From positions 1 through 43,628 of the forward strand of contig CALSCR010002773.1 of NCBI GenBank assembly GCA_943704495.1: 43,628 bases of DNA, given 5' to 3'. Positions 11,701 to 22,613 of the stretch are shown piece by piece. A program made the translations under genes and the position numbers. The notes under the pieces were generated by a model. That model had not been told where the DNA came from. It did no database searches and was given only the letters and a program-made list of their open reading frames with translations. How positions within the stretch are numbered: position 1 is the first letter of the stretch; each line of letters opens with the position of its first letter. Source of the DNA: Pigoraptor chileana. Taxonomy: Eukaryota > Opisthokonta > Filasterea.

Positions 11701-12508
11701 GCTCAAGTCACTCTCGCACCTCTGGGTCCTAAACCGCCTCCAGCGCCTCTATCTTGGCCTCAACCGCGTGCACGACATGCGCGAACTCGACAAGTTGGAG
11801 CCGCTCCGCCTTCTCGCGGAGCTGTCGATGGTCAGCAATCCCGTCGCCCGCAAGCAAATGTACCGACCAACGCTCGTCTTCCTTCTTCGGGCTCTCCTGT
11901 GTCTGGACGGATCGGATGTGACGCCAGAGGAGCGCACACGCGCAGACCACTACTTTCTGGACCAAATGGGAGACCTTGTCGGGGGTACTGCGGTCACCAA
12001 TTACCTCCCGTCGGTGCCTGCCGGACAGCGCACCTTGTCATCAGTCCCTATGGCCCAGGCGAGCATGCAGGCGAGCATTGGGCGTGGCCTGTCTGGACAG
12101 ACGATCCAGGACAACAATGCCCCCGACCTCCGCCAGGCGTCGTACGGCAACAACCCTGTCGCAAACATCAGTCACCCGAGCACCAACACCCCACTTGCCG
12201 TGGCACCCCTCACTCACTTTTCTCTTGCATCAACGTCGTCTTCGTCCTCAACTGCGCACCGTCAGCCTCAGCGTGGCGGCGGCGGCGGGAATGGGTCGCA
12301 GCCGCAGGACTCGATGCCTCTCGGTAATGCAAGGGCGCGAATCGAGCGGGTGTATGCCGCTGCGGGCGTGTCGACTGTCCAGACAGCACCGCGGACGACA
12401 GGGCTTCATCACCTCATTGAGGGCGGCGTGGTTGCGCTGTCGGGATCGTCGGTTGGACCGGCGAAGGGGGCCGATGGCGACGGCTCCAAGGGGCGGCAAA
12501 AGCAGTAA
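5760..12508 (+). CDS. LRRC9: LRRC9-like leucine-rich repeat protein
   Basis: A long SDS22-type LRR protein matching LRRC9 along its whole length; LRRC9 orthologues are mostly found in flagellated eukaryotes and are thought to be ciliary. Exons: 5760..5984, 6208..6824, 7098..7269, 7526..7636, 7815..10536, 10776..10938, 11213..11308, 11701..12508, all phase-consistent, giving 1637 aa. Order: acidic N-terminus; first LRR block (about 90-270), ending in an LRR cap with N-Y-T-T-F-V-L-H-H-L; helical linker with M-Y-Y-S-M-R-I-S-T-L-R-R (human MYYNMRIKTLQR); coiled coil to about 450; a conserved middle segment containing W-F-L-L-D-P-D-L-A-L-P-E-Y-I-V; LRR blocks from about 800 and about 1004; and final LRRs with L-P-T-L-E-V-L-H-L-G-Y-N and L-F-L-Q-G-N-D. 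The last about 190 residues are low-complexity and appear lineage-specific. Intron 1 is uncertain: an extra 96-nt exon at 6089..6184 is possible. Confidence 0.9.
10950..11072. repeat. (GT)n and (TA)n tract in LRRC9 intron 6
   Basis: The intron after 10938 is dominated by imperfect TG repeats that begin within 25 bases of the donor, followed by about eight TA units and more TG. A second pure TA run lies at about 11320-11342 in the next intron. These are simple microsatellites that make intron length prone to change. Confidence 0.85.
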
Positions 12509-13066
12509 AGTTGCGTGACTGTGTGGAGACACAGTGTGGGCGACACAGTGAGGGGAGGGTTGGTGGGTTTATTGTGTGTCTGTCTGCCCTTGGTCTCGTG
12601 CAAGTGGCGTCGTTGCTTTGAAATGGGAGTTCTGCTGTGTGCACTCGGGTCCTCTTTTGTCTGTATGTCGTCGGTGTGGGCTTTGCCCAAAGTCTTGATG
12701 TATAATCAATCACATATATGTCGCTCAAATATGCGTGATCCAACTGTATGTATGTGTTTTCTTTGGCTTCGGTTTTGAATTGTCGTTAAATACCGCGTGT
12801 GTTTGGCGTGTTTACGTGGCGTGCGTGTGTGTGTTCGCTTTGTCTTATTTCATATATAAGTTTCTATTTGAGTGTTCTTTTCTCCGCTTTGCGTCGGCGC
12901 GTTCGCGTGATATAAACACACGGGATGATGATGCCCCCTGGTTACGCAAACTGACCGTGGTACCTGTGTGCCAACTGATAGAACACAGACACACACACAC
13001 ACACACACTTATCGCGTTCCATGTGCGCCTCTCAGTTGAAAGTGCTGCCCTTGCACGGCTTTTTAC
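12509..13066. other. Convergent spacer between LRRC9 and EMC2
   Basis: Both flanking genes end here, so the spacer holds the two 3' untranslated regions. It is TG-rich on the plus strand and has an uninterrupted CA run at about 12988-13009. No exon or clear AATAAA signal was found. Confidence 0.5.
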
Positions 13067-15202
13067 TCATGACGACTCAGATGGGCCTCCCTGCTGCTGC
13101 ATGGACGTAATCATCTTTTCTACAATGGATAGCGTGGGCGAAGACTGTGCCTTGTACACGCGAACAAGGGACTTTGCCGCAAAATCGCCAACTTTGGCGT
13201 TGTCGTCCTTTGAAATAGACCCCTTCGAGTTGGCGAGGGCAGCCGATGCCTACAAATGGTAAGTCCGGGAGGGTGGAATCGCGATTAGGTATTGGGAGTT
13301 GGCTACCATGCCGAGGTGCCTCCTCACGCAGAGAACACGATTCACTCGCCCATCCATGTGCCCACATACACACACACGCCCAGCACAAACAAAAAAAATT
13401 CAGAAGCATAAACACAACAAAGGCTACACATGCATTACCATCAAAATGCCATATAGCGACCGCGCATCACCGGGAGCGAGCACGGCAGCCTCCGAAAAGT
13501 ATTTCCTCGCCAGCAGATAGTTGTCGCTGCCACCCTGCGCGAAGAGAATCTGCGTACGCATACATACAGGCCCATACACACACACACACAGGTAGAATGG
13601 TAAATTTCAAATGGATAAGGAATGATTACGTGAATTGCGGAAGGCGTGCAATATATGCAACTGCATTGCGAGGTGATCCACGACTGACAAAATGTGACAG
13701 AAAGGGATAGATAGTTATGTAGCCACGGGCGTTACATATGCTCACATACATGCACACTGCATGCGCAACAGTGAGCATGCAAAAAGACGCAGCACGCCAG
13801 GCAGGCAACGCACCTCCGCATATCGTCGGTGGTACTGAAAATTGCGGGGATTGCTCACTATAAGCTCCTCGTAACAGAATGCGGCAAGCGAATATCTGTA
13901 ATGGCCAAAGTGTGCAAAATGCATCCGTTCGAGATTCTCAATACGCGCGCCCACAAAAAGAACAAATCCACACACAAATTCATAAACACATACACTTAGA
14001 TTTCAAGCGGCCCACCCATCTCATCTGTATATGCTTCACAGCACACAAATGACACATCGCAGTTAAACAAAGACGACGATAAACTCACTCTCCACGGCTG
14101 AGGTACAGATCCGCAAGCTCTGCCCACGATTCGTAATCGGCCATGAACACCTTGAGATGTGTCGTCAGAGTGTCAATGGCCTTTGCAGTATTCCCCTGGG
14201 ACTTAAACACGGCGGCTTTTCGCCGGTGCGCCGGCTGGCCGTCCGTTATGGAGATCATGTGGTTAATCACAATCACAGATTTGCTCGATGTTAGAATTGT
14301 TGGCAACGCAAGCACACGACACACACAGACGCATGCACACGCACAACAAGACTTTCGAAACGCGCAACGCACCAGGAAAGAAGCATCCCTTTTTATGATT
14401 CCCTCGTATTTTGCGAGCGCGAGTTCTGTCCGTCCATCGGCCTCGTTAATGAGGCCACAGAGCAGCTCCACCCGCAGCGAATCTGGAAATTTCATCTGAA
14501 GTGCCTTGGCGTGCTTCTTGGCCAAGTCGACATTGCCGATATCAAGGGCGGCGCGACAGACCTGTGGGCAGCGGCCGCACGTGACTTTGATCAGCGAGTG
14601 ACGGAACGGCAGATGCCCTCGCATGCATATTGTGACGATTGAAGAATCCCAGCAAAAATCGCCAGTTTGCATAAATGTGTAACAAAAAGGGACCAAAAAG
14701 TTGCAGAAGGACGAACGATGGAAATTGTACGGCAGATGCATATGTACATTTGACATGCGGTTGAAATCAAGCGCAGACAAGAAGTCAATAACTGTATGAG
14801 CAAAACATTGCCGTGGGACGCACTGCTCACACACCTGCTCATGAACGTCCCACAGGTCATCTCCGAGTTTTGAAGCGTGTTTATCCAACAAAGCCTTCCC
14901 AATCGTGACAGTCTCCTGCAAACAAAAAACAAAATGGCAGTGATCGATCAGATCCCGCGATGCATACCAATGGCACGCAAACACAATACACGCGCATTCC
15001 ATCCATCAAACTTCAAAACCAGCATGGTTGCACACATGGTTGCATACACGTGCGAGCACAAACACATGCGTAACAATCAGGCTACGCATGAAAACCACGC
15101 GACACGAACCAGGCTGTTTCTGCATCCTCCCTTGCGCCACTCTTGCAATGTTTCGCTCGCCGTCTTCCAGTCGAGCGGCTTTGAAGCGATCGTCTCCGTC
15201 AT
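13067..15202 (-). CDS. EMC2: EMC2, TPR subunit of the ER membrane protein complex
   Basis: EMC2 is the cytosolic TPR scaffold of the ER membrane insertase EMC. Seven exons: 15202..15110, 14915..14835, 14561..14373, 14234..14089, 13895..13814, 13549..13439, 13249..13067. They join in frame to 294 aa, against 297 in human. Diagnostic matches along the protein: L-D-W-K-T-A near the start (human YDVTWEEM); H-A-S-K-L-G-D-D-L-W (human YASKLGDDIW); L-R-V-E-L-L-C-G-L in the first TPRs; Y-S-L-A-A-F-C-Y-E-E-L-I-V-S-N-P (human YAKAAFCLEELMMTNP); R-R-Y-A-E; and L-A-R-K-Y-F-S-E-A. It has no signal peptide or membrane segment, as expected. The start is the first Met, in an AUG-proximal exon that aligns with the human N-terminus. 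It shares a 411-base divergent promoter region with the nucleoside hydrolase. Confidence 0.93.
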
Positions 15203-15613
15203 TTGCTTATTTTGCTTTGTATGCGCACACACACACAATACAGACTGTTAACAGCAGAATTTGCTTCTCTTATGCTCGCCCACTCACTTAGAGCTGTTTG
15301 GATCAAACTGGCCCTTGAAGATAAAAACTTCAATCTAATCGCAACGCCTGCACATAGGAGTCAGTCTATCGAATGGCGTGCGTGTCAGTGTCGTAAATTG
15401 CTGAGACGTCGGAATTATGCTTTCCGACGGTCAAGTAAATCGTAAAACAATTAACGCCTATAAATTGTGGGTTTGCACAGGCTCAGTTCCGGCGACGTAC
15501 TCATGTGATCCGAGACTTGAATTCAGGCCGTTACGAGCAGAACATAACACAAAAACATTTATTTCTTGGTCGTTGACATCCGCTGGACAAGAAGGAATCC
15601 CCGCTGGCAAAGA
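15203..15613. promoter_or_regulatory. Divergent promoter region of EMC2 and nucleoside hydrolase
   Basis: Only 411 bases separate the two start codons, so control elements are probably shared or interleaved. Apart from a short CA run near 15228 I see no canonical TATA box, CRE or E-box. The arrangement is observed; co-regulation is inferred. Confidence 0.5.
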
Positions 15614-17558
15614 ATGGCGGCGCGTGCGGCCGTTGCCGTTTTGGCTGTTTTAGCAGCCATCACCACTATGTCGGGGGCATTCGCATCATTAACGCCGCGC
15701 ACACCTGTGATTCTCTTGACTGATATTGGAACGGATATTGATGACACGTGGGCGCTCGCTGTGCTGATGCAATCGTCTGCTTACGATATAGTGCTCATTG
15801 TGGCCGAGAGTCACAACACGCCGGCGAGGGCCAAGGTTGCAGCAAAGTTTTTGGAAGGCACCGGAAGGGACTCAATCCCCATTGCCCTCGGGTGCGTACG
15901 TCTCCTTCTGATGTTATTTCTATTGTTACTTGCATGCCCTGTTTCGCTATTGTGTGAGGGCATGGTGTGAGAGACATGTAGGGGACTAGAAATGCTGCTG
16001 CGTACTTCATCAGATATGGATACATTTCTCTCTTCGAAAGTCCGTTCTCATACCCAAGACGCTGACTTAAAATCGCACTTTTCCGCAATGATATTCTGCA
16101 ACAATCAGAATCCAGCAGGATGAGACGGACTCGTATTTGTATGGATGGGCTGCGGATTACGATCTCAGCACGTACAAAGCCGGAGTGGTCGTCGACGGCG
16201 TCAATGGTATGTCACATATGAAGGAGCCACCTCGTTCAACTTTGTCTCATGAGCGCGCGTGTGTGTATGTGTATGTGTGTCATGCGCCATAAATCTGAAA
16301 CCGCTTGCCCCTCATCCATGCTACAATGCAACGGATAGCGCTTTTGAATGCCATCAAGCAGTCCACGGTACCGCCTGTTCTTGTCGTTCTTTCGCCGTGC
16401 CCCACTCTCCTGGCTGCATACCGGCAAGAACCCAATACGGTTGCATTGGTTCGCACTGTCTACGCTATGATGGGTAGTGTGCGACGGGGCTACAAGGTGA
16501 GCGTCGTTAGACCCGAAACAATTCCTCCTTTGAAGCTTTCGTGTGTGTGTGTGTGTCTGCTTTGTTTGATGTTTTTTTTGTTGTCACCCCACGGAATAAC
16601 AATTGTTCTCATCCTCTATGAAATTGTGTTTGCTTTGCGTATCATTCAGGGCGCTTCGCATCCCGATTCCGAATACAATGTATACGATAATGTCGCTGCG
16701 GCTGCCATGTTGTTTGACGGCGCCTCCTCTGGAATATACAATCTCACCGTCACTCCCCTCGACACGTGTGGCATATTCCAGATTGATGGAGAGTCATATG
16801 ACAGGTGTGTGTGTGTGTGCGTGTGCGTATGTGTTGCATGTGTCCGTGTCTGTGTCTGTGTCTGTATCTGTGCGTTACACGTGAAATGCCCAGTTATATC
16901 ATAACGTGAAGCTGTTCAAACGCTATTCCTTGCGCCAGTTATGCATCTGTTTACAAACTCACACTCACAAGACGAACATACACTGTGCTTTACATTGCCT
17001 ATTTTTCATGCCACAACTTCCTTAGGTTTCTTAGGGCCGCCGCCTCAACTTCCGCGATTGCAAAGCTCATACTCGAGTCGTATGTGTACTGGCAGCCGCT
17101 GGTACCGTGGTGCACCCCGGAAGCCCCGCAGCCGTGTGGTGAGTGCTCACGGCTGTTTGCCTTGGTAGCTCTTGCGGCGATGCTCGTGACAAATGAGTTG
17201 GGTCGCATTTCAAGTCTGGCATCACTGCATTCCTGTTATCAACGAGCAAGCAAACCTCACTTAACACTCACACGCCACACAAAACACATACACACAAATC
17301 ACAGAACCACACGTTCGCAGCTCTGTCATATACGATGTGGTGGCCATTGGAATGATGGAGGGCTTCCGAAGCCGCAAGCACCTTGGCTTTGAGCAGTTGG
17401 CCATAGATATTGTGGGCAATATGACAGTTATTGCGCCCTCGGGAGTGCCGTCGACCGTCGCCACGTTTTGGCTGAGCGAAAAGGACGTATCGCACCATTC
17501 TCTCTCGCTGACCAACTTTGGTGATGACGTAATCGAGTGCATCATCAGTGGTTGCTAG
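15614..17558 (+). CDS. Secreted inosine-uridine type nucleoside hydrolase
   Basis: Members of this family cleave the N-glycosidic bond of nucleosides to give base and ribose. Six exons: 15614..15891, 16109..16206, 16339..16496, 16650..16804, 17026..17138, 17305..17558, joining to 351 aa. The N-terminus is a clear signal peptide (M-A-A-R followed by a long Ala/Val/Leu stretch, about 1-25), pointing to export or an endomembrane or lysosomal site. The calcium/ribose motif reads T-D-I-G-T-D-I-D-D (36-44), like the DIGDDIDD form in many bacterial and protist members, though the first Asp of the usual D-T-D is Leu. Later motifs fit: V-L-S-P-C-P-T-L-L (the usual GPLTNLA position is changed), E-Y-N-V-Y-D-N-V-A-A-A (usual E-F-N-I-x-x-D-P-x-A-A) and S-V-I-Y-D-V-V-A-I near the end. 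Substrate range cannot be read from the sequence; the altered GPLTN-like segment makes activity somewhat uncertain. Confidence 0.85.
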
Positions 17559-19499
17559 GGAAGATACCGCTCACAAAACGGAACATCAGTCAAGTGTCAC
17601 TTTTTCATTGTTTGCCTCTGTGTGTGGGCGCGCGCGCGCGCCTGCGTGTGTCGTGATGCTGTGTTCTTGGAAAATGCTCATGTGATCGCAACATGGCTTT
17701 TGTCGTTCGGGCGCTTATCACGTGTTGGGGATTTCCCGGTTTCATTATTTGTCAGTCGTGTGTTTCGTCTTCTTTTCACATGCGTATCATTTGCGTCAGA
17801 GCCCTCGTGTGTGACGTTGGCTTCGTTTCTGTAAACCGAAAAAAAGTATAAAAACTACACGTTGAAGATACCGTCACAATTTACTCTGTGCTCAGTAACT
17901 CCTCACACTCGCGTATTTCACGTGTTTTGCCGGCAACGTGCTCACACTGGCATCACGTGCCAGGATTCGCTTGCTTTCTGGGAGACGTGTGGGGCGTTGG
18001 GGGATTTTCATACTCTCGGCATGTCGCCGGACTCACTATTCTCCGCACACTTGAGACTTTCGAAAACCAAAGTCGTCGGGTCACCCCAAGCACCTCCCGT
18101 CAGTCGTAAATGTGTCATTGTGCATGCGGTGGTTACCCACAGTTCGACCAGTGGCGTGTTGTGTTTGGTGCACGCGTTGACGTTATTGCACGTGTTGCCT
18201 GAACTGAGTATTGTGTGTGAGCAAGACTGATGAAAGAGTGACGTGAAAGGTGACCGGGGTGCAGAATCACCCATACATGGTGTATGAGAAACGTGAGTAC
18301 CAATTTGGGTACTAGTACTACCAGTAAGACTTTATCTGTAAATATTAATGACTGTAAATGTATTTTCGGTATAGCGCGTGATACCCCTACATAGATTTTC
18401 AATGATGTCACCGACTCCAGGTCTCCCCGATGTCGCGCCCACTTATATTAGACATGTGGATGAATCTTCCACAGATTTGGGGCTTCATTTCACATTAAAG
18501 TGCGGGTGTGGCGACGGAGGGTCCCATGACCCACCGACTGCGTCGATTGGCCGTCACTATGGGCAATGTATGGGGCTTATCTGCGTTTTGATTGGTTTGC
18601 GCAGTCTGGGAGCATTAGCCCCGTCGCGGCTCGGGTGAGAGAGTTGTGTCACTAAACTGAGTCTCGGAACCTGTGTACACGTCTTTCCGTCCTCACACAG
18701 TGGCGTGCGCGTGTGTGTTTGTGTGTGTGTGTGTCCGTCGCACATTCGCATTCGTTGTTCCGTATCGCTGCGTGCACATTACTGCTGATGCACGCAGCAG
18801 TGCGCACTGCAACCACGTCATTCTCCGTCACCCTTGTCAGTCTCCCAGCAAAAGCCACAGGGTGGGGTTATCGCATCCGACATGCCGGCTTTGGTGACAG
18901 ACGCTGCCGCTAATAATGCCTTTGCACGCGATGGCCTATATAGGGCAAGAAAGAGACCAGACGTCATAAGAAAGATATGCGCAACGTCTTCTGCCGTACT
19001 CGCTCAACACAAGCCTGCGAAACCTTTTTTTGAATAGAGCATCCGCTCCTCACCACTAAAACGACGGGACTTCTCGAAATTGCTGAGGACAATATTGCCA
19101 ATTGTGGACACATCTTGGCTTGCGCTAGATACGAAACCGCGCCTCCAACATATTCCCCGACTATTATTACTTCTCTGGGCCTCTTGCGCGCCCGCTTGAA
19201 GGATTAAGGCTGTCGTTTCAAGGAACTGTTGTCGCAGTGCGCGCGCACACTCAACATACACACGCACACAACACACACTAATAAGCACGATCCGGCATAG
19301 AAACTAAGGTGCAAAGTTCATCTCGTCTGCACACCACGTGCTCCTGCTTCAAACGGGGATCACCTCGTGATTGACGGTGTTATTGGGGGACATTCCATCC
19401 TCTCTCGGCGATAAAAACTGGCGCGCTCAAACAGGATTCCACAACGAAGAAGCGTCTCTTCCATTTCGCACTGTTGAAAGAACTGCACTGATTCACACA
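17559..19499. other. Spacer upstream of the Rab32 pair, with E-box cluster
   Basis: About 1.9 kb with no recognised exon. It contains four CACGTG hexamers between 17719 and 18194, a purine/pyrimidine run of CG at about 17631-17640, a small hairpin-like GTACC...GGGTAC near 18297-18312 and TG or CA tracts at about 18712 and 19243-19275. Short open frames at 18881-19037 (+) and 19004-19288 (-) overlap one another and have no recognisable domain. Confidence 0.4.
17719..18194. promoter_or_regulatory. Cluster of four CACGTG E-boxes
   Basis: Perfect CACGTG hexamers at 17719-17724, 17919-17924, 17954-17959 and 18189-18194. A given hexamer is expected about once per 4 kb, so four in under 500 bases is notable. 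CACGTG is the site of bHLH-Zip factors (MYC/MAX, USF, TFEB classes). Function is inferred; the cluster lies downstream of the nucleoside hydrolase and 1.3-1.8 kb upstream of the first Rab32 start. Confidence 0.35.
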
Positions 19500-21347
19500 A
19501 TGGAGGTTAGTGGACAGCAAAGCGCGCTTTTTGATTGCGTTTTACTTGATCTTGATACACTTTCTTATTCAAACATGTCTGTTCAAACTCTCACGCAATG
19601 CAGTTTGATGAAGAGGAATCCCCGGAAGTACGCAAATCTTCTGGGCAAAATGTCGAAATGGTCCTCAAGGTCATTGTAGTCGGCGAACTGGGCACGGTGA
19701 GCGCAATATCACCAAGAGAGCGCATTGTTTCATAATGTTCGTGTGTTTAAGCTCGCAAGTACAAAAACATCCTATAATACATGTCCCACTCATACCAGTC
19801 GTGCATCTGAATGTTGTGTTGTTTGTTTATTGCGTTTGATGCAGGGCAAAACGAGTGTTATCCGCCGATGGGTTCACAATGCTTTCACCCCAAACTACAG
19901 AGCGACGGTGAGATCTTGTCACAATTGGCTTTGTCTCGTCTGTCGTGCCGTGTTCACCGCACTTGCTTTAGTCGTGCACGTCTCATTTCTCTTGCACCTA
20001 AGCTTACCTACGCACCTTGCATTCGCATACATTCAACCATCAAACGCCAAATTCTCGTACAACGTTAGTTTGATTGCACAGAGTGTGACCCAACTTGTCG
20101 TCGCTGCTTTCTAACAAAACGCTATGCCTCCTTATGGCTTTCCCCTCCGCCGATGGCAGATTGGCGTCGACTTTGCCCTTAAAAAGCTTGAGATTCCCGG
20201 CGTGGCAACTGCGCGAGTGCAACTGTGGGACATAGCGGGACAGGAGCGCGTGAATAATATGACACGGGTGGGCATTGAAGCACGCACACACACAAAAACA
20301 CACACCCTCGGTTCGCTTCTCGAACTCGCGCACTTTGCTTTGTTGCTGATACGGTGTCGAAAGTCATTCTTTTATGTTTTTTGTGTGCATGTGTTGTGTG
20401 TTTTGTCCCATACTTCTCACACTATTGCCCCCCCCCCCCTGCGTAGATATACTACAAAGACGCCTCCGCGGGGATTGTCGTATTTGACCAGACTCGGTGG
20501 CACACGTTCAACGCAGTAAAACGGTGGAAAAGGGACATTGATTCCAAGCTAAGATCACCGGACGGGTCTCCGTTTCCTGTCATTCTCGTGGCAAACAAGG
20601 TGCGCTGCCCATGTCGCACTGGCCTGCCTTTGGCTTGTTTGTCGGCGCCTCTATGTGTGTGTGTGTGTCTGTGTCTCTCGGCGCGTATGTATGTGTCTGT
20701 GTCTGTGTATGTGTAATGTATGTGTCTGTGTGCACACATGTTCTGTGTATTCTAATCTGACCATGCCTCTGATTTTCCGCTCTGCGAAGGCCGACCTTCC
20801 CAACAGCACATTTGCAACAAAAGAGGCGCTCGATGCCTTCTGCCAAGAGAACGGATTCATGGCGTGGTATGACGTGTCTGCCAAGACCAATCTCAACATT
20901 GAGGAGGTGCGTGAATGTGTGGCTTCACAATCGTTGTGAGCGCATGTGTTGTTGCACTTTTTGCCCTGCTATATAACAATTGTTATCGTCCTAATTGTTG
21001 TCGTTTTATCAAATTGTCAGTTGTCGCACGAGCAGAGTACGTGATCCACTTGCGCCACTGCCGGTCACTAACCCTACGTTTCTTCTGTCCTACTTTCATC
21101 ACTTGGCAACCCACACGCAATCCCTTTATTGTGTCTATCAGTCGTTTGGGCATCTTGTAAGGCATGTTGTGGAGGCAGGCAGCCGATCACCAATGTCGCG
21201 ACTGTCTGTTGGTGCGAGCGAGTGCGGTAAAATCGATCTCTGCGGCTACTCAGAGTGGGTGTTAATGTTTGTTGGTGTTTTTGGTGGCGCTGTTTGTGTG
21301 GTTGTCCTTATTCCCAATACCTTTACTATGCCTCTATTCTCATTCTT

Positions 21348-21387
<40 letters not shown>

Positions 21388-21645
21388 GGAGTCGATGGGC
21401 TTATGCCTAAGGCGTTTTGAGTACTGAAGGTCTCTCTCTCTCTCTCTCTCGTCGGTTTGTGGGTTCATGGCAAAGAGTCTACGCTCTAATTGAATTATGG
21501 AGAGTTGAATCACACTGACAGGTTTCGTGTATTTCTTGGTGTGTTTTTATTTTATGTGATCCGCAGCGAGAATGAAGGCAAACGGTCAAGTGGGTGCTGT
21601 TCGGGTGGATCCTTCTTCTTCTGCAAGAAGTCATTGCCATCCTGA
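19500..21645 (+). CDS. RAB32: Rab32-type small GTPase, divergent copy A
   Basis: Rab32-class GTPases act in lysosome-related organelle and mitochondrial trafficking. Eight exons: 19500..19505 (only ATG GAG), 19604..19696, 19845..19907, 20160..20267, 20447..20599, 20790..20906, 21142..21254, 21567..21645 (243 aa). The P-loop G-E-L-G-T-G-K-T (29-36) is split by an intron. Switch I carries I-G-V-D-F-A-L-K, the Rab32-subfamily signature. Switch II is W-D-I-A-G-Q-E-R-V-N-N-M-T-R, where the usual F-G is V-N. Next come I-Y-Y-K-D-A, N-K-A-D (142-143 completing the guanine motif) and the V-S-A-K motif. The C-terminus has G-C-C-S-G-G but then runs on through F-F-F-C-K-K to S-L-P-S, so no Cys pair lies at the end. 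The last two exons are the least secure; an unseen alternative last exon could supply a CC end. It is followed in tandem by a more typical copy with intron positions in common. Confidence 0.85.
20428..20439. repeat. C12 homopolymer beside a splice acceptor
   Basis: Twelve consecutive C bases lie 7 bases upstream of the exon at 20447 in Rab32 copy A and take the place of the usual mixed polypyrimidine tract. Poly-C or poly-G runs also occur at 22948-22958 and 24211-24227 in introns of copy B. Confidence 0.85.
21354..21450 (+). repeat. (CT)n-flanked segment in Rab32-A last intron
   Basis: Two CT microsatellites (about 21354-21384 and 21431-21450) enclose a 45-base unique segment beginning GTTGGAGTCGATGGGC and ending GAGTACTGAAGG. 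A related arrangement occurs in a TM9SF1 intron at about 41340-41520, suggesting a dispersed repeat rather than a lone microsatellite. Confidence 0.5.
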
Positions 21646-21723
21646 AAACAGTGTGGCTCGGTGGTTGCAAAGTTCGATGTCAACAACTCCCGATAACAAT
21701 GCTCTGGCAGCATTGTTGCGTCG

Positions 21724-21755
<32 letters not shown>

Positions 21756-22613
21756 CTTAGTGCTGCGCTGGCCGTGTACTTTGCTGTATATCCTTTTTAT
21801 TAAACGAAGAAATTCATATTGGAAACTGACGCATACGAAGGTGCAAAAAGATTGTGAATTGCATGCGTTAACCCTGGATCTCTGTCTCTGTCAGTATACC
21901 GAGCATAGTGCAACTGTTGCAGGATGGGATAAATTAAGTACTTATCACTGTGGAATTTTGGATGACCGGCTGAATTAGTAAGAAATTTGAACCGGGTCTC
22001 ATACATAGCCCATAGTGAGTGGGAATGGGCGGAAGATTGATCTGACTGAAAGAAGGGGTCATGTGATGACTCTCTCAGTCGCAGTTGTTGAGATCGGCCG
22101 GGTGCTACTCGCCGAACGTCACACACAACCTCTCTCTTTCGCTTTAATCTTCTCTGTCTTCATCTCTTTGTCTTGTGTCGAATGTCTTGTGTGTTGTCGT
22201 TGTGCTTGTATGCAACGAATATCTTGGTGTGTATGTGTGTGCGTAAACCTCTCATTTATATTTTCAACATCCTAACGCTTTGTTTACATCTAAGAGATTG
22301 CCGGTTGCCATTGTTTACCAATCAGTGTTTTTTAACGGCAGCCTTCAACCGACGCCCGCACTGACACTGATCTCATACGAGTGCAACGCGTGACGTATCT
22401 TTGCGTCCCTGCTTTCTTGCCAGGTATGCACATTGCAACTTTCGTCCCACATACTAAATCCTTCAAGTGTCATCCGGACTTACCATCATTATTTATGCAT
22501 CCACTTCATCCGTGCCGTACCTACAATGCTCATACCTCCGAAACCGAAAAAGAACCCTTCTGTATACCTTAGTATTTTAGACGGCGACAGCAGCGCTTCA
22601 ACTGAACGCGAAA
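21646..22613. other. Spacer between the Rab32 paralogues
   Basis: Roughly 970 bases with no exon that joins either gene. A (TG)n tract lies at about 21722-21757. A 30-codon open stretch beginning ATG at 22527 and ending at a GTGGGT donor-like site near 22616 could be an alternative 5' exon of the second Rab32, but its phase does not fit the acceptors I can see. Confidence 0.4.

Noticed and set aside
19004-19288. Minus-strand 94-codon frame that looks partly protein-like
   Set aside because: No domain, no partner exon in a fitting phase, and it overlaps an equally plausible plus-strand frame at 18881-19037. I cannot support either.
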